DNA of 64,000 bases from Ophthalmolycus amberensis (Eukaryota > Chordata > Actinopteri > Perciformes > Zoarcidae). Below are positions 60,553 to 64,000 of this stretch, piece by piece. The notes beneath the pieces were generated by a model. The model was not told where the DNA came from, searched no databases, and was given only the letters and a program-made list of their open reading frames with translations. Position 1 is the first letter of the stretch. Every line of letters starts with the position of its first letter. The stretch is from the NCBI GenBank assembly GCA_024529925.1, contig JAFEUB010000499.1, forward strand, positions 1 through 64,000. Direction: 5' to 3'. The translations under genes were made by a program, and so were the position numbers.

Positions 60553-61068
60553 TGGTTGTTTTGAGAATCTTTGTGGTTGTTTTGAAAGTCTTTGTGGTTG
60601 TTTTGAGAGTATTTGTGGTTGTTTTGAAAGTCTTTGTGGTTGTTTTGAGAGTCTTTGTGGTTGTTTTGAAAGTCTTTGTGGTTGTTTTGAGAGTCTTTGT
60701 GGTTGTTTTGAAAGTCTTTGTGGTTGTTTTGAGAGTCTTTGTGGTTGTTTTGAGAGTCTTTGTGGTTGTTTTGAAAGTCTTTGTGGTTGTTTTGAGAGTC
60801 TTTGTGGTTGTTTTGAGAGTCGTTGTGGTTGTTTTGAGAGTCTTTGTGGTTGTTTTGAAAGTCTTTGTGGTTGTTTTGAAAGTCTTTGTGGTTGTTTTGA
60901 GAGTCTTTGTGGTTGTTTTGAGAGTCTTTGTGGTTGTTTTGAAAGTCTTTGTGGTTGTTTTGAAAGTCTTTGTGGTTGTTTTGAAAGTCTTTGTGGTTGT
61001 TTTGAGAGTCTTTGTGGTTGTTTTGAAAGTCTTTGTGGTTGTTTTGAAAGTCTTTGTGGTTGTTGTGA
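60553..61068. repeat. 21-bp minisatellite, about 25 copies
   Basis: The unit is ttttgagagtctttgtggttg, with gagagtc and gaaagtc forms alternating irregularly. Twenty-one is a multiple of 3, so heptad frames (NNHKDFQ on minus, FVVVLKV on plus) stay open. They are not considered genes. Confidence 0.97.
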
Positions 61069-61396
61069 GAGTCCAGAGTCAGATGCTCCGTGATGTAACG
61101 CAGGAAGAGGCGGAGCTCCAGCACACTAATCGCTCCACTAACAGCTGCTTCCTCCGTAATAATGCAGACTTTAACTGAACAGCTGCTAGTAAAGACAACA
61201 CGGTCAGTCACGCCTGTAATCAGTTGTCCATGTTGAATTAACCTGGTAGTCGATCGGTAATCAAGACTGTTGTTTATGATTTTCCGGGAAAGGCTCACGT
61301 GAACGGGGACGAATCAGGGAAGGACACGTCGTGACTGCTAACAACCAATCAAGTAGCGAACGCGGGTGAGAGCGTCATCGTTCACTCAAGATGGAG

Positions 61397-61551
61397 TCAC
61401 ACACAGGCTCTTTTCTTGGAGGGCGGAGCCTCGGCCGCCTGGTTCAGAACCAGGTCCTGGAAGAAGTCGTCCCTCTGGGAGGCCCTCAACGAGGCCCCCG
61501 CGGCCCCCCACCACTGCTGGATGTGGGGCATGTAGGACGCTGGGAGAACAC
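61397..61551 (-). CDS. Candidate terminal exon, unidentified gene
   Basis: Acceptor ctctgctccctcag precedes 50 open codons and TGA at 61397-61399. The peptide has SYMPHIQQWWGAAGASLR and QRDDFFQDLVLNQ and ends PPSKKRACV. It looks protein-like but matches no family I can name. The other minus frames are also open over much of this GC-rich segment. No upstream exon was identified. Confidence 0.25.
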
Positions 61552-61699
61552 CTGAGGGAGCAGAGGATGACGAGGAGTTTGTCTCTTGGTGCTCTGCGGC
61601 TCAAAGATGACGACGCGCTGTTTAGTGTTGTCTAAAAATAAAAACGTCTGCAGTCGCCTCCCATCACCACCAGGTGTCACTAAAGGATAAACTGAGCTT

Positions 61700-63830
61700 T
61701 GTGTCGAGCAATCATCGAATCTGGGAGTGTTGGAGAGTTAAACTGTATATGTGACATACGAGTGCAGAGGTCTCAACACACCACTGGATAGTAAATGAAC
61801 AAAAGTAAGACAGGAAGTGAAGTTGTTTAAGAAAGGAAAGACGTTTTATTTTGATAGATAAGTGCTCCGAGGAGTATCTTAAGGTAAAGCCGTGCTAGCT
61901 TTATTAGCACAATAAATACTGACACACTCAAAGGTCAGAAACAGCTGCAGATTAAGACTTAATATTGTAAATATTCATTATTTTATTTGTTTTATTGTTT
62001 GTTGTTTACACGCAGGCTGTAAACAGCTGCAGCAGTTAGATTTATGATTCTTTAAAGAAACAAACTGTTCAACGTCTACTGCACGACAGCAAACCAACAG
62101 ATTCTATTCAACAACGATTTCATTTTGATATTTGATTTATTTCAGAAGCAGATAATGATTTAAACATGATTTAAAGAAGAACCTCACAGACAAATAACAT
62201 CCAAAGAGTCAAACGAAAACCAAACTCAAGTATATCTCGGTATCGAGTCATTCAAATTGGAAGACTCATGAGTTGGACTCATCTAAACGGTAAAGATTCT
62301 TAAAAGCTTCGGTGTCTTTCAACAAACAACTCATTTAATTAAAAACAACGAGCAGATTTCAGGATTGACTGCAGATCTATTAAAGTGGCAGATTGATACT
62401 AAGATTGAGCAGAAATAATTATAAACAGAAGGATAACAAAACGTAAAACCCAAAAGATGAAAACATTTGAATGCAGAACATATTATATTTACTTAAAACA
62501 TTTCATGAATATTGTTTGTTTAAAAAGCCCCAAAAGGAAAAGATAATAAGCATAATAATTAAGGTTACCAGTAAATATCTAAAGTGATCTGTTTTAAGGT
62601 TTATTAACAATATTCATCTCCAAAAATTATCAAATTTCATGTTTCTGCACATTCAAAGCTTTTAAAATGAATTTAAGCAATTTATGATTAATTCAACAAG
62701 CTCATATAATAAGAGTGTATTTACAACAGCGAGTACTAAATGACTTAATTACTTTACCACATATTTTAATTTACCCCTGCTTATTACTCACAAAAGACTT
62801 TTGTTAAATTTCAAGCTACTTAAAAGAAACCAGCGTATTTATAGATTCACTACAAATCAGTTTTATGTGTTTCTACTGTGAAACGACCTCAAATTACATA
62901 ATCCACAATAACAAACATATCAATTGTAATTTGTCGTATGAAGTGCAGAAAGGCAGCCATCTTGGATGACATGGATAAAGTGTGTCAGGTGATCGTTTTG
63001 TATGTTTGGGGCTAAAATACATTCAACGGGTACACACGAGATTGGCGACCTTCCTTTGGTTACTGGCTCAACGTTAGCGAGCGCTCGTGATTTTGCATCG
63101 ATATACGGATTCAATCGTCTTCAGAGGGAAAGACAAACACCCCGAGTACATTCCTACACCAAGATCCACACGGACCGCTCAAACATTCCTCCTTCTTTCA
63201 AACAAGGGACCGATCCCACGTTTACGCAGCGTCTGACTCTGGACTCTCAAAACAACGTCCTCGAGAACAACCCGGGCGTCGCTGACCCGTGTTTGATTAA
63301 TAAGCTGTATGCATCAGTGTGTGTGTGTGTGTGTGTGTGGAGGTGATTGGGTTCCTTCTTTTATGTGTACGGAAACTTATCAGGCCGGATTTAAACATTG
63401 ACTTTCTAACTTTTCCCTCGACATTAATTTTTAGACACAAAAAGAAACCACGTAGAACTTGTTGGTGTAAGCAGTGAAATATTCGTTGTTATCTCCCGCA
63501 GCCGTGCGGCCTAAAGTAAACTTTCTCTGGATTCTTGAATGACTTGCAGGTCACACTTCTCTCATCACTTTCCTGGATCTTCAACAAGCTCACCGTCGTT
63601 TTACTATTCCAAACCAAGCAACAGAACTCTTATTTTAGTGCTGATTCGGTTGTTTTCTGAGCTGCAACGAGATGTTGACGGCGTTTGAACGTTGACATTT
63701 ATAATGACATTATGATTTCAGCTCATTGGTGTTGCTCATTTTCAAATAGTCTCTTTTAAAGTCTGTTCCAGTAGAAGTTATCTGTTGTGTTGGTTGATTT
63801 GGTTCCAGAGAGCAGAGTCGTGATGTGAGA
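61700..63830. other. AT-rich non-coding stretch
   Basis: No repeat array or recognised gene. A short GT run lies at 63319-63341. Could be intronic or intergenic. Confidence 0.5.
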
Positions 63831-63834
63831 GACT

Positions 63835-63908
63835 TCATGCGTTCGCCTCTTCGTTGACCTCTTCGTTGACCTCTTCGTTGACCTCTTCCATCAGGATGAT
63901 GCGCTCAG
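63835..63908 (-). CDS. Candidate terminal exon with a 12-bp coding repeat, unidentified gene
   Basis: Acceptor ctgttcatccgtccag leads into ERIILMEEVNEEVNEE, repeating Glu-Glu-Val-Asn, and TGA at 63835-63837. The upstream intron side runs off toward the window end. In mammals the neighbour upstream of ZHX1 on the same strand is ATAD2, so an atad2 3' end would be expected in this direction. The peptide is too short and repetitive to support that. Confidence 0.25.
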
Positions 63909-64000
63909 CTGGACGGATGAACAGAAGAGATATTTTATTCATACGGTAGATATTAACAAACACAGTAGCTCGATGCAGCTTTCAGCAGGAGGAACGACTC

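Noticed and set aside
60435..61298. 287-codon minus-strand frame with NNHKDFQ repeats and the 235-codon plus-strand frame
   Set aside because: Heptad repeats come from the 21-bp array. The flanking parts show no domain, and both strands are open equally.

Overview
The window looks like nuclear DNA from a teleost fish, probably a percomorph. The evidence is: one intron-containing vertebrate homeobox gene; many CA/GT, GA/CT and GGA microsatellites; a tRNA-derived SINE and several dispersed repeats of kinds familiar from fish genomes; and no operon-like organisation. The species assignment is inference.

The only gene that can be named with confidence is zhx1 (zinc fingers and homeoboxes 1). It lies on the minus strand at 49253-55798. 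Six coding exons join in frame with GT-AG junctions into a predicted 979-residue protein. It has two C2H2 zinc fingers, five homeodomains and a very acidic C-terminus. A CpG-rich, ETS- and YY1-motif-bearing segment at about 56640-57100 is the likely promoter. Mammalian ZHX1 is encoded in one coding exon, so the five coding introns here are notable.

Layout. 1-1757: a 33-bp minisatellite that runs off the window edge. 1760-9100: dispersed repeats, GTA-rich sequence and a 650-bp pyrimidine tract. 9100-20250: mostly non-coding, with 32-, 34- and 44-bp minisatellites, a perfect 31-bp inverted repeat and two exon-like segments on the plus strand. 20260-25850: three large arrays (27/21 bp, 20 bp, GGA). 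25850-41340: repeat-rich intergenic or intronic DNA with very long GA, GT and CT microsatellites and a probable non-autonomous DNA transposon. 41350-42073: an LTR-like remnant. 42076-49076: a 7-kb, 37-bp-unit minisatellite with higher-order repeats, ending just downstream of the zhx1 stop codon. 49253-57100: zhx1. 57100-64000: repeat-rich DNA with a 21-bp array and three weak exon-like segments on the minus strand.

Eight minisatellite families together cover roughly a fifth of the window. They generate long but meaningless open frames (up to 661 codons), which are left out. No complete rRNA or tRNA gene, CRISPR array or prokaryote-type feature was seen. Apart from zhx1 no gene product could be recognised. 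The other candidate exons rest on splice-site and reading-frame patterns alone.
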